Shown piece by piece: positions 1 through 6,906 of a stretch of 30,593 nucleotides of DNA. Every line of letters begins with the position of its first letter. Position 1 is the stretch's first letter. The stretch is from an uncultured Lachnospiraceae bacterium (GTDB taxonomy: Bacteria; Bacillota; Clostridia; Lachnospirales; Lachnospiraceae). Location: NCBI GenBank assembly GCA_947175845.1, contig CAMWOK010000003.1, positions 1-30,593 on the forward strand, given 5' to 3'. The notes below the pieces were generated by a model that saw only the letters and a list, made by a program, of their open reading frames with translations, was not told where the DNA came from and searched no databases. The position numbers were made by a program, and so were the translations under genes.

Positions 1-375
1 GAGAAGGCGGGAAAGTCGGACTGCATCACGCTTCTTGAGGGGGACGCCGCAGATTTGCTGCCATCCATGAAGGAGGAGGGCGTGTTCGATCTGATTTTTA
101 TGGATGCGGCGAAGGGACAGTACATTAATTTTCTCCCGGATATTCTGCGGCTGTTGTCATCGACGGGGCTGTTGGTGTCGGACAATATCCTGCAGGAGGG
201 CGAGCTGATAGAATCAAAATACGCGGTAATCCGCAGAAACCGCACGATTCACAACCGGATGCGGGAATATCTGTACCAGCTGACGCACTGCGAGGCGCTT
301 GAGACGACGATACTGCCCGTCGCGGACGGCGTGACGCTGTCGGCAAAACGGCCGGCTGGCGCTGTGACTGTGTGA
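1..375 (+). CDS. trmR: tRNA 5-hydroxyuridine methyltransferase TrmR (O-methyltransferase family 3), 3' part
   Basis: The frame is open from base 1, so the 5' end lies outside the window and only about 124 C-terminal residues are present. The reading EGDAADLLPSM followed by FDLIFMDAAKGQY is the SAM-binding half of class I O-methyltransferases of the YrrM/TrmR type. The MDAAK stretch supplies an acidic metal/substrate residue, and SDNILQEGEL is the conserved strand and helix that follow. In Bacillus subtilis TrmR methylates 5-hydroxyuridine at tRNA position 34 to 5-methoxyuridine, and its gene sits beside the U32-family trhP genes. Here the next gene is also U32, 32 bases downstream, which supports TrmR over a generic catechol-type O-methyltransferase. 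The cytoplasmic tRNA role is inferred from family and context. Confidence 0.8.
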   Translation, partial: EKAGKSDCITLLEGDAADLLPSMKEEGVFDLIFMDAAKGQYINFLPDILRLLSSTGLLVSDNILQEGELIESKYAVIRRNRTIHNRMREYLYQLTHCEALETTILPVADGVTLSAKRPAGAVTV

Positions 376-407
376 GGATTGCAAGCGATGAAAAACGGAG
401 GAGTAGC

Positions 408-1670
408 ATGAATACAAGACGACCGGAAAGACCGGAACTTCTGGTGCCGGCAAGCAGTTTAGAGGTGTTGAAAACGGCGGTCATATTTGGCGCAGACGCG
501 GTGTACATTGGCGGGGAGGCGTTCGGGCTGCGCGCGAAGGCAAAGAATTTTTCAGCGCAGGAGATGGCGGAGGGGATTCAATTTGCGCACGCGCACGACG
601 TGAAGGTGTACGTCACTGCGAACATTCTGGCGCACAATGACGACCTTGAGGGCGCGCGGGCTTATTTTGCAGAGCTGAAAACGATAAAACCCGACGCGCT
701 GATTATCTCGGACCCCGGAATGTTTATGATCGCGCGGGAAGTCTGCCCGGAGATCGAGATTCATATCTCCACGCAGGCGAACAACACCAACTATCAGACG
801 TACCAGTTCTGGTGGCAGCAGGGCGCGCGGCGCGTCGTGTCGGCGCGGGAGCTTTCGCTTGCGGAAATCCGGCAGATTCGCGACAGGATTCCCGCGGAGA
901 TGGAGATCGAGAGTTTTGTCCACGGCGCGATGTGCATCTCCTACTCGGGGCGGTGTCTGCTGTCGAGCTTTTTTACGGGCAGGGATGCAAACCAGGGGGC
1001 TTGCACGCACCCGTGCCGCTGGAAATACGCGGTGGTCGAGGAGACGCGCCCGGGAGAGTATTTTCCGGTGTATGAGAATGAGCGCGGAACCTACCTTTTT
1101 AATTCCAGGGATTTGTGCATGATTGAGTACATCCCGGAGCTGGTGGAGGCGGGGATTGACAGCCTCAAGATAGAGGGGCGCATGAAGACTGCGCTCTATG
1201 TGGCGTGCGTGGCGCGCACTTACCGGAGGGCGATCGACGACTTTTTTGCGTCGGAGCAGACCTACCGCGACAACCTGGACTGGTACAGGGCGGAGATTGC
1301 AAAGTGCACGTACCGCCAGTTTACGACGGGGTTTTATTTCGGAAAACCGGATGAACACACGCAGATTTATGACAGCAACACCTATGTCAGCGAGTATGTT
1401 TATCTGGGGATTGTGGAGTCTGTGGACGCGCGCGGGTACGCGAAGTTTGAGCAGAAAAACAAGTTCTGTGTGGGCGATACGATTGAGCTGATGAAGCCGG
1501 ACGGCCGCAATGTCCGCACGCAGGTGTGCGCTATGTACGATGCCCAGGGGCAGGCTGTGGAGAGCTGCCCGCATTCGAGACAGACGCTGTACGTGGAGCT
1601 TGCAGACAGGCCGGACACGTATGATCTGATGCGCGTGGAGGCGGCTGGCGCGGTCCGGACAAATGCTTGA
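408..1670 (+). CDS. trhP: U32-family tRNA 5-hydroxyuridine formation protein TrhP (formerly 'collagenase-like peptidase')
   Basis: A 420-residue protein with the U32 signature ESFVHGAMCISYSGRC at about residues 168-183, containing the cysteines that characterise the family. The N-terminal half reads as a TIM-barrel-like domain (PELLVPASSLEVLKTAVIFG, then GADAVYIGG). The C-terminal 80 residues (YVYLGIVESVDARGYAKFEQ onward) look like the small beta-barrel of the long U32 proteins such as B. subtilis YrrO. U32 members of this type, with prephenate as cofactor source, make 5-hydroxyuridine at tRNA position 34, the substrate of TrmR encoded just upstream. The ATG at 408 was chosen because GGAGGAG lies at 397-403; a GTG at 372 overlapping trmR is less likely. 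A protease role, often written in annotations, is not supported by the family's current biochemistry. Confidence 0.88.
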   Translation: MNTRRPERPELLVPASSLEVLKTAVIFGADAVYIGGEAFGLRAKAKNFSAQEMAEGIQFAHAHDVKVYVTANILAHNDDLEGARAYFAELKTIKPDALIISDPGMFMIAREVCPEIEIHISTQANNTNYQTYQFWWQQGARRVVSARELSLAEIRQIRDRIPAEMEIESFVHGAMCISYSGRCLLSSFFTGRDANQGACTHPCRWKYAVVEETRPGEYFPVYENERGTYLFNSRDLCMIEYIPELVEAGIDSLKIEGRMKTALYVACVARTYRRAIDDFFASEQTYRDNLDWYRAEIAKCTYRQFTTGFYFGKPDEHTQIYDSNTYVSEYVYLGIVESVDARGYAKFEQKNKFCVGDTIELMKPDGRNVRTQVCAMYDAQGQAVESCPHSRQTLYVELADRPDTYDLMRVEAAGAVRTNA

Positions 1671-1704
1671 TACAGTTCAGTCAATAGAAAGTGAGGAAAT
1701 CGAA

Positions 1705-3816
1705 ATGAGCGAAACATTAAACGTGGAAACAATCTTTGGTGAGAAGGTCTTTACCGTCGAGAAGATGCGGGAGCGGCTCACCAGAAAGGTTTTTCAGGAA
1801 GTAAAGCGGGTCATGGATTACGGCGGAGAGCTATCCATGGCTACGGCGGATGTCGTTGCGAAGGCGATGAAGGACTGGGCGGTGGAGAACGGCGCGACGC
1901 ACTATACACACTGGTTCCAGCCGCTGACGGGCATCACCGCCGAAAAACACGACTCCTTTGTGTCGCACCCGGACGCGGAGGGAAAGATGCTGATGGAGTT
2001 TTCCGGAAAGGAGCTCATCAAGGGTGAACCGGATGCTTCCTCATTTCCGTCAGGCGGACTGCGCGCGACGTTTGAGGCGCGGGGATACACGGCGTGGGAT
2101 ATCACGTCGCCCGCGTTCCTCAAGGAGTCCGGCTGCGGTGTGATTCTTTGCATTCCGACGGCGTTCTGCTCGTACACGGGCGAGGCGCTCGACAAGAAGA
2201 CGCCGCTTCTGCGCTCCATGGAGGCGCTCAACGAGCAGGCGCTTCGCATTGTCAGGCTGTTTGGCGACAAGGAGGCCACAAAAGTTATCGCCTGCGTCGG
2301 CGCGGAGCAGGAGTACTTCCTTGTGGATAAGGATCTCTTCCTGCAGAGAAAGGATCTGATGTTTGCGGGGCGCACACTGTTTGGCGCGCCGGCGCCGAAG
2401 GGGCAGGAGATGGAGGATCACTACTTTGGCGTCATCAAGGAGCGCGTCGGCGCGTACATGAAGGATCTGAACGAGGAGCTATGGAAGCTGGGAGTTTCCG
2501 CCAAGACGCAGCACAATGAGGCCGCGCCGGCGCAGCATGAGCTGGCGCCGATCTATGAGACGGCAAACATTGCGGTGGATCACAATCAGCTGGTGATGGA
2601 GGCCATGAAGCGCATCGCCTACAAGCATGATCTGCGGTGCCTGCTCCACGAGAAGCCCTACACAGGTGTCAACGGTTCCGGCAAGCACGACAACTGGTCC
2701 CTGACAACGGACAGCGGGTACAATCTGCTCGACCCGGGCGATACACCCAATAAGAATATACGTTTTCTATTGGTGCTTGCCTGCATCCTAAAGGCCGTGG
2801 ACACTCACGCAGACCTGCTGCGCCAGTCGGCAGCCGACGTTGGAAACGACCACAGGCTCGGTGCGAACGAGGCGCCGCCTGCCATCATGTCCGTGTTCCT
2901 CGGCGACCAGCTCGAGGACGTTGTGCGGCAGCTTGTGGAGACGGGCGACGCGGCGAAGGTCAAGCAGGGAGGCAGGCTTGAGACGGGCGTGTCGACGCTT
3001 CCTGACTTCGAGAAGGATGCGACCGACAGAAACAGGACTTCCCCGTTTGCGTTCACGGGAAACAAGTTCGAGTTCCGCACGGTGGGGTCTGCGGACTCTA
3101 TTGCCAGCCCGAACACGACGCTGAATGCGATTGTGGCGGAGGCGTTCTGCGAGGCGGCGGACCGGCTCGAGCAGGCGGAAGACTTTGACCTTGCCGTGCA
3201 CGATCTGATCAAGGAGTACATGACAAAGCACCAGCGGATTATCTTCAACGGCGACGGCTATTCTGACGAGTGGGTTGCGGAGGCAAAGCGGCGCGGGCTT
3301 CCAAATATCGGGTCCATGATAGAGGCGGCTTCGACCATCACGACGGACAAAGCTGTGGCGCTGTTTGAAAAATTTGGCATCTTCACGCGGGTCGAGCTCG
3401 AATCGCGCGAGGAGATTATCTATGAAACGTACGCCAAGACAATCAATATCGAGGCGCTCACGATGATCGACATGGCGGGCAAGGACATCATTCCGGCGGC
3501 GGCTTCCTACGCGGGGAGCCTCGCAAACGCGGTGATCGCGGTCAAGGAGGCGGGTGCTACGGCGGCGGCGCAGACAGAGATGCTGTTGGAGGTAGACGGG
3601 CTTCTGGCGGATGCGAAGCAGGCGCTCAACACCCTCCGGGAGGTGGAGGCGAAGGCGTCTGCGATAGCGGATGCAAAAGAGCAGGCATTTTATTACAAGG
3701 ATACAGTGCGCGTGGCGATGGATGTGCTCCGCGCGCCGATCGACAGGCTTGAGATGGTTGTGGACAGCAAAGTGTGGCCGATTCCTACATATGGGGATCT
3801 GATGTTTGAGGTATAG
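1705..3816 (+). CDS. glnN: Glutamine synthetase type III
   Basis: A 703-residue protein, the usual size for GSIII (about 700; GSI is about 450). It makes glutamine from glutamate, ammonia and ATP in the cytoplasm. Recognisable blocks are PSGGLRATFEARGYTAWD near residue 115, GAEQEYFLVD near 200 (metal/glutamate-binding acidic residues), NEAAPAQHELAPIYE near 271, HDNWSL near 330, GANEAPPAIMSVFLG near 390 and GNKFEFRTVGS near 453. The C-terminal 100 residues are helical (VEAKASAIADAKEQAFYYKD), typical of the type. The start ATG follows a GAGGAAAT stretch at 1693-1700; an in-frame ATG at 1663 overlaps the end of trhP and would add 14 residues with no ribosome site. It lies 34 bases after trhP and ends at a strong terminator, so it may be the last gene of the trmR-trhP transcript or have an unseen internal promoter. 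Confidence 0.95.
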   Translation: MSETLNVETIFGEKVFTVEKMRERLTRKVFQEVKRVMDYGGELSMATADVVAKAMKDWAVENGATHYTHWFQPLTGITAEKHDSFVSHPDAEGKMLMEFSGKELIKGEPDASSFPSGGLRATFEARGYTAWDITSPAFLKESGCGVILCIPTAFCSYTGEALDKKTPLLRSMEALNEQALRIVRLFGDKEATKVIACVGAEQEYFLVDKDLFLQRKDLMFAGRTLFGAPAPKGQEMEDHYFGVIKERVGAYMKDLNEELWKLGVSAKTQHNEAAPAQHELAPIYETANIAVDHNQLVMEAMKRIAYKHDLRCLLHEKPYTGVNGSGKHDNWSLTTDSGYNLLDPGDTPNKNIRFLLVLACILKAVDTHADLLRQSAADVGNDHRLGANEAPPAIMSVFLGDQLEDVVRQLVETGDAAKVKQGGRLETGVSTLPDFEKDATDRNRTSPFAFTGNKFEFRTVGSADSIASPNTTLNAIVAEAFCEAADRLEQAEDFDLAVHDLIKEYMTKHQRIIFNGDGYSDEWVAEAKRRGLPNIGSMIEAASTITTDKAVALFEKFGIFTRVELESREEIIYETYAKTINIEALTMIDMAGKDIIPAAASYAGSLANAVIAVKEAGATAAAQTEMLLEVDGLLADAKQALNTLREVEAKASAIADAKEQAFYYKDTVRVAMDVLRAPIDRLEMVVDSKVWPIPTYGDLMFEV

Positions 3817-3821
3817 GAAAC

Positions 3822-3969
3822 AAAAAAGAGCAGGGGGAACCTGCTCTTTTTCTTCTGCTGTGCGCGGATGGGGTTCCGGCACGCAGGCAGGGGGTTAAAG
3901 CCTGCACTTCAAAGAGGTACGAATAACATCAACGCCTGCCGGCAGTCAATTGGAAGCATGTAGACTGCC
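3822..3969 (-). ncRNA. Candidate structured small RNA (about 148 nt), unassigned
   Basis: Reading the minus strand, a near-consensus promoter places the start at about 3969, exactly at the first base of a hairpin. That hairpin is GGCAGTC (3969-3963) with GACTGCC (3947-3941). A second element follows, closed by CCGGCA (3943-3938, sharing three bases with the first stem, so the two may compete) and TGCCGG (3880-3875). Inside it is an arm GCAGGC (3905-3900) with GCCTGC (3888-3883). The RNA ends in the perfect terminator at 3823-3851. No open reading frame of note lies inside. I cannot match it to 6S RNA, SRP RNA, RNase P, tmRNA or a riboswitch class I know. The promoter-stem-terminator geometry is seen directly; that it is expressed and functional is inference. 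A regulatory RNA next to glnN would be attractive, but nothing shows a target. Confidence 0.5.
3823..3851. terminator. Bidirectional intrinsic terminator between glnN and the minus-strand RNA
   Basis: A perfect 12-base-pair inverted repeat, AAAAAGAGCAGG (3823-3834) and CCTGCTCTTTTT (3840-3851), around a five-base loop. The run of T on the plus strand ends glnN transcripts seven bases after the stop codon. The A-run at 3822-3827 gives six T on the minus strand, so it also ends leftward transcription from the promoter at 3976-4005. Confidence 0.93.
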
Positions 3970-3975
3970 GTATTT

Positions 3976-4005
3976 ATTATACTATGTACAGCGCGTGCGC
4001 ATCAA
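3976..4005 (-). promoter_or_regulatory. Sigma-A promoter for the candidate small RNA
   Basis: On the minus strand TTGATG (4005-4000), an 18-base spacer and a perfect TATAAT (3981-3976). The start point would fall at about 3969, at the base of the first RNA hairpin. There is no open reading frame of any length downstream on this strand before the terminator. Confidence 0.6.
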
Positions 4006-4017
4006 GTCTCGGTTTTT

Positions 4018-4040
4018 CGCAAAAAAGGTTCTTTTTTGCG
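4018..4040. repeat. Perfect 9-bp A/T-rich inverted repeat
   Basis: CGCAAAAAA (4018-4026) and TTTTTTGCG (4032-4040) around a five-base loop, lying between the two divergent promoters at 3976-4005 and 4080-4108. TTTTTTGCG occurs again at 4093-4101 within the spacer of the rightward promoter. It could be a weak terminator, an operator, or an insulator between the two transcripts; the sequence does not decide. Confidence 0.5.
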
Positions 4041-4079
4041 CAGCTTACGGCGGTAAACAGACAGCTTAGCGCAGAATGA

Positions 4080-4108
4080 TTGCGGCGGCGGCCTTTTTTG
4101 CGTATGAT
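4080..4108 (+). promoter_or_regulatory. Probable promoter of the ABC exporter/LytTR operon
   Basis: TTGCGG (4080-4085), 17 bases, TATGAT (4103-4108). The -10 is good and the -35 matches only in TTG. A start near 4115 gives a short leader with AGGAGG at 4121-4126 before the ATG at 4134. The weak -35 would suit activation, for example by the LytTR regulator of the same operon, but I see no convincing LytTR repeat. Confidence 0.45.
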
Positions 4109-4133
4109 GGGAACAGAAAGAGGAGGGATGGGT

Positions 4134-5051
4134 ATGCAGCCAGTGATTGAAGTGCAGGGCCTGAAAAAGTATTTTGGCCAGGTGCGGGCGGTGGATGACA
4201 TCAGTTTTGCGGTGGAACAGGGCGAGTTGTTCGGATTTCTGGGGATCAACGGCGCAGGCAAGTCGACGACTATCAACATGCTCTGCACGCTGTATCCGCA
4301 GACGGCGGGGGAAATCAAAATCTGCGGTTTTTTGGCGGGCAGGGAGGACGGGGAAATCAGAAAGCGAATCGGGGTGGTCTACCAGAATAACTGCCTTGAC
4401 GACAGGCTCACGGTCGCGGAGAATCTGCTGCTGCGGGGCGTCCTGTACGAGAAAGACAAGCGAAAGCTGCGAGCAAATATCGAGCAAATCTGCGGCATTC
4501 TGGATTTGGATGCGGTGTACCACAGGCGGTTTGCAAAGCTGTCCGGCGGCCAGAAGAGGCGGTGTGAGATAGCGCGTGCGCTGATCAACGCGCCGCAGAT
4601 CCTGTTTCTGGATGAGCCGACGACGGGGCTTGACCCGGCAACCAGAAATACGGTGTGGGCGTCCTTAGAGAGGCTGCGCAGAGAGAAAAATATGACGATT
4701 TTCCTGACGACACACTACATGGAGGAGGCCGCGCGCGCGTCCCATATCGCGATTATGGATGCAGGCCGCCTGAAGGAATACGGGACGCCGTTTTCGCTGA
4801 AGGAGCAGTATGCCAGGGACAGGCTCAGGCTGTATGCAAAGTCGCCGCAGCTTGAGAGGCGGCTTGGGGAGCTTGGGGCGGTGTACGCAAAGAAACAGGA
4901 CTGTTTCGTGATACCTGTCGCAGAGAGCATGGCAGCGCTGCCGATACTTGAGGCTGTGCGGGAGCTGATCGACGGGTTTGAGATGGTGCAGGGATCGATG
5001 GATGATGTCTTTTTGAATATCACGGGAAAAACATTGGAGGGATGCGTGTGA
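4134..5051 (+). CDS. ABC-2 type exporter ATP-binding protein (DrrA-like)
   Basis: A 305-residue ATPase of the daunorubicin-resistance (DrrA/CcmA) class. The Walker A motif GINGAGKST is near residue 37, the signature LSGGQKRR near 136, Walker B ILFLDEPTTGLD near 155, and the H-loop in TTHYMEEA near 192. The C-terminal 90 residues after the ATPase core end in MVQGSMDDVFLNITGK, the usual tail of this class. AGGAGG at 4121-4126 is seven bases from the ATG at 4134 but only one base from the in-frame ATG at 4128, so 4134 was chosen. The gene overlaps the permease gene downstream, so the two form one exporter that uses ATP to move an unknown compound (drug, lipid or peptide) out of the cell. Confidence 0.9.
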   Translation: MQPVIEVQGLKKYFGQVRAVDDISFAVEQGELFGFLGINGAGKSTTINMLCTLYPQTAGEIKICGFLAGREDGEIRKRIGVVYQNNCLDDRLTVAENLLLRGVLYEKDKRKLRANIEQICGILDLDAVYHRRFAKLSGGQKRRCEIARALINAPQILFLDEPTTGLDPATRNTVWASLERLRREKNMTIFLTTHYMEEAARASHIAIMDAGRLKEYGTPFSLKEQYARDRLRLYAKSPQLERRLGELGAVYAKKQDCFVIPVAESMAALPILEAVRELIDGFEMVQGSMDDVFLNITGKTLEGCV

Positions 5052-5974
5052 GGGAGATTTATTATTTGTCAGCCAGAACTGTAAAGATGTACCTGCGCGA
5101 TTATGTGTCGGTATTTTTTTCCATACTGTCCATGCTGATTGTGCTGGCGCTGATGGTTGTCTTTCTGGGAAAGATGAACTGTGAGAATGTGGTGGATGCG
5201 CTCGCGCAGATAGGCGGTGTGCGCGACACGGCAGCGGACGAGAAGAATGCGGCGTATCTGATACAGATGTGGACGCTTGCGGGTATTTTGGAGGTGAACG
5301 CAGTCACCATCACGCTGACGGTCATGGGAACCATGGTGCAGGACGAGGCGAGGGGGCGGCTTGCGTGTTTTTTCATGGCGCCTGTCAGGCGGATACAGAT
5401 TGCGCTTGGCTATATCTCTGCCGCCTGGATTGTCGGGACAGCCATGTGCGCGCTGACGCTGGCTGTCGGTGAGCTGTACATGGCAGTGTGCAAAAACCCG
5501 CTTCTTGCCGCCGCGGACTGGGTAAATCTGCTGGGAATGATTGCGCTCAACACGCTGGTGTACGCATCCCTTTCCTATCTGCTCGCACTGTTCATCCACA
5601 GCGAGAGCGCGTGGAGCAGTATTTTCACGATCATCGGTACGCTGGTCGGGTTTGTGGGTGCGATCTATCTGCCGATGTCCATGCTGCCGGAGGGCGTGGG
5701 CAGGGTTCTGAAATGTATGCCCATGCTGCACGGGGCGGCGATGATGCGGACAGTCTGTGTCAGGGATGCTGCCGCAAAGACGTTTGACGGACTTCCCGCG
5801 GTGGCGGGCGAGACGTTCCGGGAGCAGATGGGTGTCACTGTTTTTTGGGATAGTGGCGGTGTCTCCACGCAGATAACGCTGGCCGATCAGGTGCTTTTTC
5901 TTCTGATCTGTGCTATAATCGCCATAGCAGTGTCCGTGCTCGTGAGCAGACGCCGCAGACTGCGGGACCGCTGA
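5042..5974 (+). CDS. ABC-2 type transporter permease
   Basis: About 310 residues with some six hydrophobic segments, the first at about residues 22-42 (VFFSILSMLIVLALMVVFLG) and the last just before the basic C-terminus VSRRRRLRD. The arrangement, including ARGRLACFFMAPVRR before the third segment, fits ABC2_membrane permeases of the DrrB type. It overlaps the ATPase gene by ten bases. GGAGG at 5036-5040 is one base from the ATG at 5042 but seven from an in-frame GTG at 5048, whose GTGA overlaps the ATPase stop codon, so translation may really begin at 5048. Partner of the preceding ATPase; substrate unknown. Confidence 0.87.
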   Translation: MRVREIYYLSARTVKMYLRDYVSVFFSILSMLIVLALMVVFLGKMNCENVVDALAQIGGVRDTAADEKNAAYLIQMWTLAGILEVNAVTITLTVMGTMVQDEARGRLACFFMAPVRRIQIALGYISAAWIVGTAMCALTLAVGELYMAVCKNPLLAAADWVNLLGMIALNTLVYASLSYLLALFIHSESAWSSIFTIIGTLVGFVGAIYLPMSMLPEGVGRVLKCMPMLHGAAMMRTVCVRDAAAKTFDGLPAVAGETFREQMGVTVFWDSGGVSTQITLADQVLFLLICAIIAIAVSVLVSRRRRLRDR

Positions 5975-6028
5975 GCGCTGTCGGGGTGAAAGGACTTTTG
6001 GGAAGTGCTGGAATGATAGGGGTTAGAG

Positions 6029-6466
6029 ATGAAGATTACGATTATGGAGCCAATGGACGGGGAGGAGGATGAGATCATTATCCGCTGCCGTCATCTGGAC
6101 AGGCCGCTGATGGATCTGATCTATGCTGCCAAAGCGGGTGTGTACAAGATAACAGCCCTGCAGGACGGCAGGTATTTTCAGGTTGCCGCGGAGGACATTT
6201 TCTATTTTGAGGCGGTGGACAACAGGGTGTTTCTGTATCTGGAACAGGAGGTCTACGAGACAAAGCGCAGGCTTTACGAGCTGGAGGAAAGCTTTCTGGG
6301 AACGGATTTCTTCCGCGCGTCCAAGTCCTGCATTGTCAACCTCGCGAAGGTCAAAAGTCTGAGCCCGGCTTTTAACGGGCGGTTTGAGGCGCTGATGAAA
6401 AACGGCGAGCGCGTGATTATTTCCAGACAGTACGTTCCTGTACTAAAGGAAAAACTTGGATTGTGA
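6029..6466 (+). CDS. LytTR-domain DNA-binding transcriptional regulator
   Basis: A 145-residue protein without a receiver domain. After a short N-terminal beta region (MKITIMEPMDGEEDEIII), residues about 40-145 form a LytTR DNA-binding domain. Markers are EDIFYFEAVDNRVFLYL, FFRASKSCIVNLAKVKSL and NGERVIISRQYVPVLKEKLG. Stand-alone LytTR proteins followed by a membrane protein are known in Firmicutes as LytTR regulatory systems, in which the membrane partner holds the regulator in check. The next gene, DUF3021, fits that partner. It follows the exporter genes by 54 bases in the same direction, so it probably controls the exporter and itself. Confidence 0.92.
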   Translation: MKITIMEPMDGEEDEIIIRCRHLDRPLMDLIYAAKAGVYKITALQDGRYFQVAAEDIFYFEAVDNRVFLYLEQEVYETKRRLYELEESFLGTDFFRASKSCIVNLAKVKSLSPAFNGRFEALMKNGERVIISRQYVPVLKEKLGL

Positions 6467-6480
6467 GGAGGTGTGTTGCG

Positions 6481-6903
6481 GTGAAAAGGCTCAAGGATAT
6501 GCTCTTTATCTACATGTGCGTGACTACGTGCGTGCTCTTTGTGACGGCGCTGTATATCACGGTATTCTGGCCGCAGGTGCAGCTTGGCGTGGAGATTTTG
6601 TGGCAGATACTGGTAGTGTCCTTTTTGTGCAGTGTCGCCAACTGCATAGTTCCGCACCGGGAGGTCAGCGCCAGGATGATGCTGGCCATCTATATTCTGC
6701 GCTACGCAGCGACAAACGCAATTGTGCTGGGCTGTGGGTTCCGGTTCGGGTGGTTTTACGCCGACAACCTGCCGATGGTGCTCGCCATGCTTCTCTCTAT
6801 CGGGGCGGTCTTTGTGATTGTCTCGGCAGCTGCCTGGCGGCAGGGAAAACAGCAGGCTGCGCTCATGAATGAGCGGCTGCAGGCGTACCAGAGCAAGGAG
6901 TAG
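6481..6903 (+). CDS. DUF3021 family four-TM membrane protein, partner of the LytTR regulator
   Basis: About 140 residues with four predicted membrane segments: LFIYMCVTTCVLFVTALYI, then EILWQILVVSFLCSVANCIV, a third in MLAIYILRYAATNAIVLGCG, and VLAMLLSIGAVFVIVSAAAW. It ends in a short charged tail. This is the size and layout of DUF3021. The start is taken as GTG 6481, nine bases after AGGAGG (6466-6471), which itself overlaps the stop codon of the LytTR gene, so the two are translationally coupled. DUF3021/LytTR pairs recur next to ABC exporters. The likely job is to sense a membrane or extracellular cue and restrain or release the LytTR protein; the cue is unknown. Confidence 0.85.
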   Translation: MKRLKDMLFIYMCVTTCVLFVTALYITVFWPQVQLGVEILWQILVVSFLCSVANCIVPHREVSARMMLAIYILRYAATNAIVLGCGFRFGWFYADNLPMVLAMLLSIGAVFVIVSAAAWRQGKQQAALMNERLQAYQSKE

Positions 6904-6906
6904 CGC

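Noticed and set aside
552..1574. 340-codon open frame on the minus strand inside trhP
   Set aside because: It is rich in Arg, His, Leu and Pro, mirrors the codon bias of the plus-strand gene and has no family motif; a shadow frame.
2788..3882. 364-codon minus-strand frame inside glnN
   Set aside because: Arg/His/Leu-rich shadow of a strongly conserved enzyme; its start lies beyond the shared terminator.
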